From an uncultured Lachnospiraceae bacterium (GTDB taxonomy: Bacteria > Bacillota > Clostridia > Lachnospirales > Lachnospiraceae), in NCBI GenBank assembly GCA_958446555.1, contig CAUCWU010000030.1:1-12595 (forward strand): a stretch of 12,595 nt of DNA. The letters are read 5' to 3'. Positions 1 through 6,799 of the stretch are shown here, one piece after another. Position 1 is the first letter of the stretch, and every line of letters starts with the position of its first letter. The notes beneath the pieces were generated by a model that saw only the letters and a program-made list of their open reading frames with translations, made no database searches and was not told the DNA's origin. A program made the position numbers and the translations under genes.

Positions 1-367
1 ACTCATCGCAGATTGCTAAGTATTCTTCATTCTTGGTATACTCTGCATAGTAGGACATTGCAAGAAGAGGAGTAACAGTGTTGATATTCTTTCCCGGAAG
101 ACCAATCTCCATCTGCTTCTCATAGAAACGCTTTAAAATATCCAGATATTCTGGCTTCTTTGTTGCCTCAAACAGACGCCAAAAGCCATACAGACCAACT
201 CCCTGTGTCCACTCCCAGTGCTGGTATCTGCGGATGTCATCGCCCTCCAGATTCTTAGTTTTCATATTCTCTAAAAACTGCTCGTCATCCTCATACAGTA
301 CTGTCTGAAAGCTTGCGATTACACGCTCCAAGGCATCCTTTACTTGAGCTGCTGTTATATTCTCCAT
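1..367 (-). CDS. GH105-family unsaturated uronyl (rhamnogalacturonyl) hydrolase, N-terminal part
   Basis: The first 122 codons are visible; the rest lies beyond the left edge. The family removes a 4,5-unsaturated uronic acid from the non-reducing end of lyase-generated oligosaccharides, normally in the cytoplasm. The call rests on the segment at residues 50-61 (HWEWTQGVGLYG) and on the later NINTVTP and TKNEEYL pattern near residues 94-117. Both are typical of the alpha/alpha-barrel of GH105/GH88 proteins such as YteR and YesR. The catalytic aspartate expected near residue 140 is outside the window. No signal peptide is visible. The ATG start is supported by an AAGGAG-type site 7-8 bases upstream. 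It is divergent from the AraC regulator, which is the natural candidate to control it. GH88 is the main alternative. GH105 is preferred from the WEW-QGV pattern, but the sugar removed (galacturonate or glucuronate) cannot be read from this fragment. Confidence 0.88.
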   Translation of the reverse strand, partial: MENITAAQVKDALERVIASFQTVLYEDDEQFLENMKTKNLEGDDIRRYQHWEWTQGVGLYGFWRLFEATKKPEYLDILKRFYEKQMEIGLPGKNINTVTPLLAMSYYAEYTKNEEYLAICDE

Positions 368-412
368 TTTTTCCCACTCCTTTGTGAATTTATGTAATTT
401 GTAAATTCATGT

Positions 413-444
413 AAACTGTTACAAAGTTATACACAAACTGTTAT
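413..444. repeat. Direct repeats, 22 bp apart; candidate AraC-family operator
   Basis: AAACTGTTAC (413-422) and AAACTGTTAT (435-444) are direct repeats with nine identical leading bases and a 22-bp period, about two helical turns. AraC-family activators commonly bind tandem half-sites at roughly this spacing, one for each helix-turn-helix pair or subunit. The pair lies 46-77 bp upstream of the GH105 start and near the weak minus-strand promoter candidates. Binding by the neighbouring regulator is inferred. Confidence 0.45.
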
Positions 445-514
445 ACTTTGAGTCCAGTATACAAAAAGGTACCTAAAATATCTATCTAAATTTTGTTTTC
501 TTTTCGAATATTCC

Positions 515-543
515 TTGCATATTTTGCTGTACGCGAGTATACT
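515..543 (+). promoter_or_regulatory. Promoter of the AraC-type regulator
   Basis: TTGCAT (515-520) and TATACT (538-543) are separated by exactly 17 bp, a good housekeeping-sigma promoter. Transcription would begin near 550, giving a leader of about 90 nt before the ATG at 639. The -10 lies inside the palindrome TAGTATACTAG, so the site might also be read on the other strand. Confidence 0.6.
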
Positions 544-569
544 AGTAAAATACTAAGGTCAATTTTTTA

Positions 570-601
570 GAATTGCTAAGTTACTAACAACAGAGCAATT
601 C
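570..601 (+). other. Leader stem-loop in the regulator's 5' untranslated region
   Basis: GAATTGCT (570-577) and AGCAATTC (594-601) form a perfect 8-bp inverted repeat around a 16-nt loop, between the predicted transcription start and the ribosome site GGAGG at 630-634. No U-run follows, so it does not look like a terminator. It could be an RNA structure or a palindromic protein-binding site; which one cannot be told from sequence. Confidence 0.35.
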
Positions 602-638
602 AGAGGTATCAATTCATAAATAGCAATCCGGAGGTTTT

Positions 639-1562
639 ATGGATCAATCACTTCAGTTAAAATATCAGCGCAACTATACGATCATTATCAATGACTGTGA
701 TCTTTCTTTATATTATTATTTTGATTACGGAGAGCGTTATAAGCAGATCAACATGGAATTCCAGCATTCACACCGCTTCCATGAAATTATGATCCCACTC
801 TCGCCCAACGCAACCCATATTATTGAGGGTGTTCCGTACTCGCTTGAGGAGGGTGATATTGTGCTATTGCAGCCGGCTGTCTTACATCGAACTGAATACC
901 CAGCCGGACCGCCAAGCAAACGCCTGATCATCTCTTTCTGGTATCCGAAGGAGCTTTTTGGCATGGCCGACTATTATCTGCCACTTTTGTCCATTTTTAA
1001 TGCTCAGACACCAATCTTTCGCTTCCCTGAGGAGATTAAACGACAAGTTCTGGGCATTCTGGACGAAATTTATATATTCTCAAGGCATCACGATTATCTG
1101 TCCCACCCGGAACAGCGTCTGGTGATGCATTCAATGTTTATTCAATTTTTGTATGCAATTTTGCAAAACCAGGACAAAAATCTGTATACCAACAAGCCAT
1201 CTGGCAACTCAGCGACTCAAAAAATCTACAGCATTGCCTACTATATCCACAATCACTATGACGAGGAATTGTCGCTAGACTCACTAGCTGACCACTTTTT
1301 CTTAAGTTCTTGTTATCTGTCCCATCAATTTAAAAAGATAACTGGCTTTACACTGATCAACTATATCCAGCAAGTTCGCATCACTCGTGCAAGAGATCTT
1401 TTGCTGTCAACGAATCACCCGATTTCTGAGATTGCACAGTCCTGCGGTTTTCAGAGCTTCTCCCAGTTCAATCGAATTTTTCGACAAACCTATGGTCAAT
1501 CACCATCTGCGATGCGAGCAAGCTCAACGACCATTACAAGCCAGCAGTCGCCAGATCTTTAA
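639..1562 (+). CDS. AraC-family transcriptional regulator
   Basis: A 307-residue regulator with the usual two-part layout. An N-terminal cupin-like sensor covers about residues 38-100, with HSHRFHEI at 43-50 and the EEGDIVLLQP turn at 70-79. The C-terminal DNA-binding domain has two helix-turn-helices, near 211-232 (LSLDSLADHFFLSSCYLSHQ) and 261-285, and ends in the family signature FSQFNRIFRQTYGQSPSAMR. The sensor presumably binds a sugar or oligosaccharide from the pathway. The ATG is supported by GGAGG four bases upstream. It is divergent from the GH105 gene and is the only regulator in the window, so it probably controls that gene and perhaps the transporter units. Its last nine codons overlap the end of the convergent PHP phosphatase gene by 29 bp. 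The 13-residue tail after the signature is low in complexity. The inducer is unknown. Confidence 0.95.
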   Translation: MDQSLQLKYQRNYTIIINDCDLSLYYYFDYGERYKQINMEFQHSHRFHEIMIPLSPNATHIIEGVPYSLEEGDIVLLQPAVLHRTEYPAGPPSKRLIISFWYPKELFGMADYYLPLLSIFNAQTPIFRFPEEIKRQVLGILDEIYIFSRHHDYLSHPEQRLVMHSMFIQFLYAILQNQDKNLYTNKPSGNSATQKIYSIAYYIHNHYDEELSLDSLADHFFLSSCYLSHQFKKITGFTLINYIQQVRITRARDLLLSTNHPISEIAQSCGFQSFSQFNRIFRQTYGQSPSAMRASSTTITSQQSPDL

Positions 1563-2262
1563 GCCATTTGCTTACGGTCTCGGCGTTTCGATTGATAATT
1601 AGTTCCTGTGGAAAGTCAAGCTCATCAAGAAGCTTTCTTGCGCAGTCATAGACACCGACAAAGCTACTAAAGTGGGCATCTGAGTCTACACTGATGAATG
1701 CATCATATTTTTTGCATGCTGCAATGATTGCTCTACAATTAACAACTGAGGATGGTCTGACATGGAAGGTTGCCTCATTTAACTCGATTGCCTTGCCAAG
1801 TCTTGCTGCCTCTTTAATGACGGTATCGTGATCATACGGATACTGAGCTGTTCCACTGTGTCCTAAAATATGAATCTTTGGATTTTTTAGCGCCTGCAGG
1901 TAGGCATTGGTGTGTTCCTCCACAGTGCCTGCCTTGAAAGTCTGCTCATGGAAGGATGCGACAATGCACTCCAATCTTCCAAGTGTACGCTCAGATAGAT
2001 CAATGTGTCCGTCATAATCTAAGATGTTGGCTTCAGCCCCCTTCCATACTTTGACGCCATGAATGTACTCAGGCAAAATTCTCATATTAGAAAAATGGCC
2101 CTCATACGGTGCATCCGGCATTGCCGGGCCATGATCACTCATATTAATTCCCTCTAACCCATTTTCAAAAGCACCACGGCAATTTTCTTCCAATGTGCTG
2201 TACGCGTGGGTGCTCGCTAAGGTATGGGTATGAAGGTCAGTCTTTATTTCGTATGTTCTCAT
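1534..2262 (-). CDS. YcdX-like PHP-domain metal-dependent phosphatase
   Basis: At 242 residues it matches the usual length of the YcdX-type PHP family, whose studied members carry a three-metal centre and act on phosphate esters. All the metal-binding segments can be seen: DLHTH at 9-13, H19, SDHG at 42-45, GAEAN with Glu77, SFHE at 103-106, HILGHSG at 131-137, the ELNEATF stretch at 160-166 and DSDAH at 193-197. No signal peptide is present, so it should be cytoplasmic. Its start lies 26 bp inside the metallophosphoesterase gene, with a GGAG site inside that gene, so the pair is probably translationally coupled. Its 3' end overlaps the convergent regulator gene. The substrate is not evident; a phosphorylated sugar or glycan fragment is an inference from context, and histidinol-phosphatase-like activity is an alternative. 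Confidence 0.9.
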   Translation of the reverse strand: MRTYEIKTDLHTHTLASTHAYSTLEENCRGAFENGLEGINMSDHGPAMPDAPYEGHFSNMRILPEYIHGVKVWKGAEANILDYDGHIDLSERTLGRLECIVASFHEQTFKAGTVEEHTNAYLQALKNPKIHILGHSGTAQYPYDHDTVIKEAARLGKAIELNEATFHVRPSSVVNCRAIIAACKKYDAFISVDSDAHFSSFVGVYDCARKLLDELDFPQELIINRNAETVSKWLKDLATAGL

Positions 2263-3022
2263 TCTCTTTTCTCCTCATGTGTATACCCGTATCATTCTGC
2301 TTTTCAAACAGCATCACATCATGGTACAGGCAGTGGAAATTTTCCGGGTAATCAGTATCCTCGTGGAAATGTCCAAACAGCCAATGGCGATATGATGTTG
2401 TTCTCCATACCTGCTCTAAAATTGCATTTGTCACGGAGAGATCCTTCTCTGGAAACCAAGCTTTTACCATACAAGTCGGAACGGTATGGGTAAAAATCAA
2501 ATCGACCTTATTCTCTACTCCCTTTAACGCTGTCTCAATGCGCATATTATCTTCTGCTGTCAAATCTTCATCTGGCTGCCAGATATCTGGATGATTTTTC
2601 TTATAGCCCGGTCCTGTTGTACTTCCACCGATCAGTAAAATCGAAAATCCATCAATCTTGCAGATGCTTCCTCTCTTTAGATAATAGACTCCATCTGCTG
2701 CCTTTTTTGTGTTTTGTGTATCAACCTCACAGCCACTTGTCTGAAGAAGCATTTCTTTTTCATTTTCATCAATCTGCGGAAGGCGCTTTAGCACATCATA
2801 GTCCTCATGGTTTCCGTCAATAAAAAAAACTGGATATGGCAAGTTTTTTATATAATCTGGAAGCTTCATTGGTTCGCCTGGAGCCGTATCTTTTCTGTTG
2901 TCTGTAAAATCGCCGCAGATAAAAAGTGCGCGAATTCCCGACAAGTTCTTTAGACTATCCTCCACTTCTTTTTGACGTGTTTTATTGGATGGAAAATGCA
3001 CATCACTAATCACTGCTATCAT
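2237..3022 (-). CDS. Calcineurin-like metallophosphoesterase
   Basis: A 261-residue protein with the full motif set of binuclear-metal phosphoesterases: SDVH at 6-9, GDFTD at 37-41, GNHE at 70-73, the TH pair at 178-179 and GHFH at 217-220. The motifs begin at residue 6 and there is no signal peptide, so it is a compact cytoplasmic enzyme. Members of this superfamily hydrolyse phosphomonoesters or phosphodiesters; the substrate cannot be assigned. The ATG has a strong AAGGAGA site seven bases upstream. It is the first gene of a two-gene unit with the PHP phosphatase, whose start it overlaps by 26 bp. A terminator separates it from the transporter genes, and the unit appears to use its own promoter region, which shares a 45-bp element with the region before the CehA/McbA gene. 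Confidence 0.92.
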   Translation of the reverse strand: MIAVISDVHFPSNKTRQKEVEDSLKNLSGIRALFICGDFTDNRKDTAPGEPMKLPDYIKNLPYPVFFIDGNHEDYDVLKRLPQIDENEKEMLLQTSGCEVDTQNTKKAADGVYYLKRGSICKIDGFSILLIGGSTTGPGYKKNHPDIWQPDEDLTAEDNMRIETALKGVENKVDLIFTHTVPTCMVKAWFPEKDLSVTNAILEQVWRTTSYRHWLFGHFHEDTDYPENFHCLYHDVMLFEKQNDTGIHMRRKENENIRNKD

Positions 3023-3059
3023 GTTGTCTCTCCTTAGATGCTTTTATGTTATTATGATA

Positions 3060-3104
3060 TTGATATCTACGAATTGCCCTGTGACGTTTCAACTCTGATA
3101 TCAC
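3060..3104 (-). promoter_or_regulatory. Shared 45-bp promoter-like element, copy 1
   Basis: Read on the minus strand, this segment matches 11783-11827 at 33 of 45 positions with no gaps. Conserved blocks are GTGATA, GTTGAAA, CAATTCG and AGATATCAA. TTGAAA (3087-3092) and TAGATA (3064-3069) are 17 bp apart, which fits a sigma-70 promoter with a weak -10. It ends 37 bp before the metallophosphoesterase start. Promoter function is inferred from conservation and position. Confidence 0.6.
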
Positions 3105-3135
3105 AAAAAGCGGGAGCCGTGTAAGCTCCCGCTTT
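3105..3135 (-). terminator. Intrinsic terminator after the solute-binding protein gene
   Basis: AAAGCGGGAGC (3107-3117) and GCTCCCGCTTT (3125-3135) form an 11-bp stem around a 7-nt loop. Read on the minus strand the stem ends in a run of five U residues. It lies 44 nt after the binding-protein stop codon and directly before the promoter element of the next unit, so it separates the two transcription units. Confidence 0.92.
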
Positions 3136-3179
3136 CTCTATATTGTTGTCTATTTGATTGTAATGATTCTTACTTCAAA

Positions 3180-4706
3180 TTACTCGGCAGACAGCTCATC
3201 GTACAGAGCAGCTCTTCCCTCGATGATATCGGTCAGACCTGCATTGTCCATATCGCTCTTTAACTGAGACTCTAAGGAATCAAACTCGTCTGGTGAGCAG
3301 CTGATCAGTCTGTATACATACTCGATCAGATCAGAACGGATCTGAGTACCATACTCGTTCTCTGCCTCTGCGTTAGTGGAGAATACCGGATAACGATACT
3401 TGCCGATTGCTACAGTCTCATAGAAATTCTCATACCACTCCTTGGAATCGATCGGATCCTTACCCATAGCACTCTCAACGATACCAGCCTCAGTATCCTG
3501 GAACTCAAAGTGCTTGTTTACGATGTTGTAGTCATCCAAAGTACCCTTGTAACCCATGGAGCTTAACTCATCAGCAGTAAATCCAACCGGAACACCGTTC
3601 TTGCTGGTCTCATGCTCTGGTGTGTAAGCTACGTTCTCTGCGTTTGCCGGATCTGCTAACCAGTTCAGATAGGTCATGCACGCATCAACCTTATCCTCGC
3701 TTGCTGCCGGAACCATGATCCACATACCATACATCTGCTCGTATACGTTACGGATATCACCGTTCTCCTGAGTGAAGCACTCAACCGGAACGAAGGAAGA
3801 AGTATTAAGATCGTTGTTCAGAGTGTGGATGTTCTCCCACTGAGTAGAGTTATCATCTAAGAAAAATGCAACCTTACCAGCTGCGATGTTAGCCTTATGT
3901 ACAGCCTCATCGGTATCGGTAGCGAAGTCCTGAACGATGATGCCGTCGTTGTACAGCTGATTCATTTCCTTGATACCATCGATAGCACCGTCATGAGCTA
4001 CGATGTAGTTCTCGCTGTAAACATACTCATCTTTCTCATCCTCGAAGGTTACATAGGAACCTACGAAATTCAGATACATCTTCTCTGTATCCTGACGTCC
4101 ACTCATGCTCCACGGAATCATATCCGGATACTTCTCATGAATTGCATACAGATCATCGATTAATTCCTGCTTTGTGGTTGGAACCTCAAGACCCATCTCG
4201 TCTAAGATATCTTTACGGATGTAAGCGGTATGACGCGGATTCTCAGTTCCTCTCTTGGAAAGGATTGCATACTGGGAACCATCGTACAGACCCATGCTCT
4301 GAATGTCACCAGAATACTCCTGAATGGTAGTTCCGATGTTCTCATAAGCGTCAGTTAAATCTGCCAGACCACCAAGGCTTGCATAATTTAAGAATACGTT
4401 CTGATCATAAGAGAAAATGATATCTGGTGCATTTCCACCGGTCATCATGGTTGTCAAAACATCCTCACTGGTAGATCTTGGAACAGCTACGAACTCAACC
4501 TGGATACCCAGATCTGCGATCTGCTCATTGATCCACTTGTTCATGTTGTTGTCCTCGATGGTCATACCCTGTGGAGCATCTCCACGGTCCCACAGCATAA
4601 CACGGATGGTAGTTGTATCATCTGCCATTGCCGGAATCACGCCCATGCTAGTTACAGCCATTGCTGCGGTAAGAGCTACTGCAGCTGATTTTCTCATCTT
4701 TCTCAT
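3180..4706 (-). CDS. Extracellular solute-binding protein of an LplABC-type sugar transporter
   Basis: A 508-residue binding protein of the large LplA-like type that captures an oligosaccharide outside the membrane and delivers it to the two permeases encoded just upstream. Residues 1-28 form a signal peptide: a basic start (MRKMRK), a hydrophobic core and an AMA-DD cleavage site. The mature part shows the usual pattern, with IRVMLWD at 34-40, the TTMMTGGNAPDIIF region at 85-98 and later tryptophan-rich segments. No cysteine lies near the cleavage site, so it lacks the lipobox that anchors most Gram-positive binding proteins; the only cysteines are far inside the mature chain. The ATG follows an AGGAGGAG site. 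It is last in the transporter series, preceded by a possible promoter and a hairpin, and followed by a strong terminator. The ligand is unknown. Confidence 0.93.
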   Translation of the reverse strand: MRKMRKSAAVALTAAMAVTSMGVIPAMADDTTTIRVMLWDRGDAPQGMTIEDNNMNKWINEQIADLGIQVEFVAVPRSTSEDVLTTMMTGGNAPDIIFSYDQNVFLNYASLGGLADLTDAYENIGTTIQEYSGDIQSMGLYDGSQYAILSKRGTENPRHTAYIRKDILDEMGLEVPTTKQELIDDLYAIHEKYPDMIPWSMSGRQDTEKMYLNFVGSYVTFEDEKDEYVYSENYIVAHDGAIDGIKEMNQLYNDGIIVQDFATDTDEAVHKANIAAGKVAFFLDDNSTQWENIHTLNNDLNTSSFVPVECFTQENGDIRNVYEQMYGMWIMVPAASEDKVDACMTYLNWLADPANAENVAYTPEHETSKNGVPVGFTADELSSMGYKGTLDDYNIVNKHFEFQDTEAGIVESAMGKDPIDSKEWYENFYETVAIGKYRYPVFSTNAEAENEYGTQIRSDLIEYVYRLISCSPDEFDSLESQLKSDMDNAGLTDIIEGRAALYDELSAE

Positions 4707-4745
4707 TGTAAACTCCTCCTAAAATAAAATTTTTCTATGATGTCA

Positions 4746-4772
4746 CTGCACGCCCGACCTCGGGCCGTGCAG
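4746..4772 (-). other. GC-rich hairpin upstream of the binding-protein gene
   Basis: CTGCACGCCCG (4746-4756) pairs with CGGGC-GTGCAG (4761-4772, with C4766 bulged) around a tetraloop, giving about 11 base pairs, mostly GC. No U-run follows on the minus strand, so it is unlikely to be a terminator. It lies in the 86-bp gap between permease and binding protein, just inside the predicted transcription start. Such structures often protect the transcript of an abundant binding protein from decay. Confidence 0.7.
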
Positions 4773-4783
4773 ACATTCACTAA

Positions 4784-4792
4784 ATTATAACA
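4784..4792 (-). promoter_or_regulatory. Extended -10 promoter candidate for the binding-protein gene
   Basis: On the minus strand this reads TGTTATAAT, a perfect TGnTATAAT extended -10, immediately after the TGA stop of the permease. The -35 at 17-bp spacing (TAGGTG) is poor, which extended -10 promoters tolerate. Transcription would begin near 4777 and place the GC-rich hairpin at the very 5' end. Confidence 0.45.
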
Positions 4793-5659
4793 TCAACCCT
4801 TTACAGCACCTAACATGATACCCTGAGTGAAGAATCTCTGAATGAACGGGTATACAATCAACATTGGGGTCATAGACAATGTAATACTTGCTGCCTTAAT
4901 GTTCTCTGCTACAAGCTGGGTTGTACCACTCTCCTCTGCGCTGACATTTACAGCCTCGATCATCTGCTTTAATGCCATCTGAACAGTATGTAAGGTGGTC
5001 TTCTGTACATAGTACAACTGATCGTCGATACCATTCCAACGACCTACTGCGTAGAACAGACAAAGTGTTGCGATTGTCGGTACGCAAAGCGGAATTGCAA
5101 TACGGTACATGATCTTGAACTCACCGCAACCATCGATACGAGCTGCCTCATACAAAGAATCGTCGATACTTGCAAATGCAGTACGCATGATGATCATATT
5201 ATAAACACTCAGTGCACCTGGGATAATTAATGCCCATACAGTATCAATCATTCCGAAGGACTTGATATTTAAGTAGTTCGGGATGGTACCAAGATTTAAG
5301 TACATTGTGATAACGCAGAAGATGTTGACAATCGGTGCTCCCTTTAAGCCCTTTCTGGAAAGAGGATAAGCAAGCAGGATAGTCATAACCATATCAACTG
5401 CAGTTACAACAAGCATCAGTAAGATGGAATATCCAAATGAACTGATGAATGTACCACTCTTTAATGCCTTTGCATACGCATCAACATTGAAACCGATCGG
5501 GAAGATGAATACCTGTCCCTTATTGATTGCATCACGGCTCGAAAATGAAATCGAGATAACACGAAGAACCGGAATGATTGCAATCACACTGATTAAGATA
5601 AAAAAGATAACCCAGAACGTCTGAAAACGGCGATCTTCTTTTGTTTTTAATCCGCCCAT
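4793..5659 (-). CDS. Carbohydrate ABC transporter permease (LplC/YtcP-like, MalG type)
   Basis: A 288-residue inner-membrane permease with about six hydrophobic segments, the first at residues 15-36. The cytoplasmic EAA loop that docks the ATPase is clear at 171-190 (EAARIDGCGEFKIMYRIAIP). The C-terminal end FFTQGIMLGAVKG is characteristic of the LplC-type CUT1 permeases that import oligosaccharides. Its start overlaps the stop of the other permease gene by one base (TAATG), with a GGGAGG site inside that gene, so the two are translationally coupled. With the other permease it forms the membrane channel. No ATPase gene is present; this transporter type typically uses a shared MsmX-like ATPase encoded elsewhere. 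Confidence 0.95.
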   Translation of the reverse strand: MGGLKTKEDRRFQTFWVIFFILISVIAIIPVLRVISISFSSRDAINKGQVFIFPIGFNVDAYAKALKSGTFISSFGYSILLMLVVTAVDMVMTILLAYPLSRKGLKGAPIVNIFCVITMYLNLGTIPNYLNIKSFGMIDTVWALIIPGALSVYNMIIMRTAFASIDDSLYEAARIDGCGEFKIMYRIAIPLCVPTIATLCLFYAVGRWNGIDDQLYYVQKTTLHTVQMALKQMIEAVNVSAEESGTTQLVAENIKAASITLSMTPMLIVYPFIQRFFTQGIMLGAVKG

Positions 5660-6597
5660 TACATGATACCTCCCTGTCCCATTTTCTTAGCGATCTTGTC
5701 AAAAATAAGTACCATGGCAATACCGATTACAGACTGGAACAAACCAACTGCTGTTGCGTAGTCGAAACGACCCTTACCAATACCAACCTCGTATACATAT
5801 ACACTCAGTACATTGGATGCATCCTTTACCATCATGTTACTCATCATGTAAGGACGGTCAAATGCGATGTTGATGACCTTACCAAGCTGCATAATCAGCA
5901 GTGTGGAGATAGTCGGCATAATCTGAGGAACGGTTACATGCCAAATACGCTGAAGTCTAGTTGCACCATCGATGTAAGCAGCCTCGCTCTGTGACGGGTC
6001 GGTGCTCATCAGTGCTGCCAGATAAATGATTAAGGAATAACCAGCTGACTGCCAGATACCCATGATCCAGTAAATGATACGCCACCAGATCTTATTGGTC
6101 AAGAACGGAACACTCGGCGCACCAAAGATACCGATTACCTCGTTTAACAGACCATTTGCAGAGAACAACTGAGTGCTGATACCTGCGATGATAACCCAAG
6201 ACAGGAAGTTTGGCAGATACAGAACGATCTGAGTCATCTTGCGCACGCCAGTGCTTCTCAACTCGTTTAAGAACAATGCAAGGAAGATCGGGAACGGGAA
6301 TCCGATGATCAAATCACCAATGTTTAAGATCAACGTATTCTTTACTGCAAACCAGAACTCGCTCGATCCGAATGCCTCCTTGAAATATTTAAATCCAACC
6401 CACGGAGACTCCCAAATTCCTTTGAAAATGTTGTACTTCTTGAATGCAACGATAATGTACAAAATTGGCTTATATTTAAAGCAAATCAGCCAAACAATTG
6501 GAATCAGCATCATCACATACAGCTGCCAGGTATTTCTAAGGTATGTCTTCCAGTTGACCTTTTTCTTTGCTACACCTGGCGTCGTTTTGTTTGCCAT
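5659..6597 (-). CDS. Carbohydrate ABC transporter permease (LplB/YteP-like, MalF type)
   Basis: A 312-residue membrane protein and the partner of the following permease. After a short basic N-terminus (KKKVNWKTYLRN) come about six hydrophobic segments, the first near residues 25-50. The EAA loop lies at 205-224 (EAAYIDGATRLQRIWHVTVP). The order LplB-like, LplC-like, binding protein is the usual one for oligosaccharide importers of Bacillota. The ATG has an AAGGAGGG site upstream. A 202-bp gap separates it from the mannosidase gene and holds a good extended -10 promoter, so the transporter genes can probably be transcribed apart from the enzymes. The transported sugar cannot be read from the permease. 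Confidence 0.95.
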   Translation of the reverse strand: MANKTTPGVAKKKVNWKTYLRNTWQLYVMMLIPIVWLICFKYKPILYIIVAFKKYNIFKGIWESPWVGFKYFKEAFGSSEFWFAVKNTLILNIGDLIIGFPFPIFLALFLNELRSTGVRKMTQIVLYLPNFLSWVIIAGISTQLFSANGLLNEVIGIFGAPSVPFLTNKIWWRIIYWIMGIWQSAGYSLIIYLAALMSTDPSQSEAAYIDGATRLQRIWHVTVPQIMPTISTLLIMQLGKVINIAFDRPYMMSNMMVKDASNVLSVYVYEVGIGKGRFDYATAVGLFQSVIGIAMVLIFDKIAKKMGQGGIM

Positions 6598-6799
6598 GTC
6601 CGCAGCCCTCCTTATTTTTTTATTTTTTCTTCAGAAACTTTTCATAACTGATATACAAATTATAGCAAAATCACTGTCACAAATGCTATGCGTATTTGGT
6701 CTCTTTATTGGCAAAAACATTGCAATTTTTGCTCTTTTATTGTGCCATTTCTACACTTTTAGAGAAGAAACCATTTGGTCTTGTTGCATTTTTTTAGTA
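6598..6799. promoter_or_regulatory. 202-bp gap before the transporter genes, with short repeats
   Basis: No gene is seen. The gap holds the extended -10 promoter of the transporter genes. Upstream of that promoter are two copies of ATTTGGTCT (6694-6702 and 6773-6781, 79 bp apart) and two near-copies of CTCTTTATTG / CTCTTTTATTG (6701-6710 and 6732-6742, about 31 bp apart). A 7-bp stem, GCAAAAA (6711-6717) with TTTTTGC (6726-6732), lies between them. The repeats fall where an activator would bind, but this is inferred from position only. No convincing terminator follows the mannosidase gene. Confidence 0.5.
6659..6667 (-). promoter_or_regulatory. Extended -10 promoter of the transporter genes
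   Basis: The minus strand reads TGCTATAAT, a perfect extended -10. The -35 at 17-bp spacing (AGCATT, 6682-6687) is weak. Transcription would start near 6652, about 55 nt before the ATG of the first permease. Confidence 0.6.

Larger units (their letters stand above)
368..638. promoter_or_regulatory. Divergent control region between GH105 and araC-type genes
   Basis: This 271-bp AT-rich stretch holds no convincing gene. It contains the plus-strand promoter of the regulator, direct repeats close to the GH105 gene and a leader stem-loop, each listed separately. A minus-strand promoter for GH105 is less clear. One candidate pairs TTTTTG with TATAAC (complement of 440-445) at 16-bp spacing. Another uses the palindromic TAGTATACTAG at 535-545 with TTGACC at only 15-bp spacing. 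The poor minus-strand promoter would suit activator-dependent expression. Confidence 0.6.

Noticed and set aside
387..415. GH105 promoter TTTACA-17-TAAATT
   Set aside because: The implied transcription start would fall at or inside the ribosome binding site, leaving no usable leader.
3087..3104. A CcpA (cre) site around TTGAAACGTCAC
   Set aside because: It lacks the spacing and symmetry of the cre consensus, and the central bases differ in the second copy of the shared element.
6711..6732. Terminator after the mannosidase gene
   Set aside because: The 7-bp stem is almost wholly A-T and is not followed by a U-run on the minus strand.
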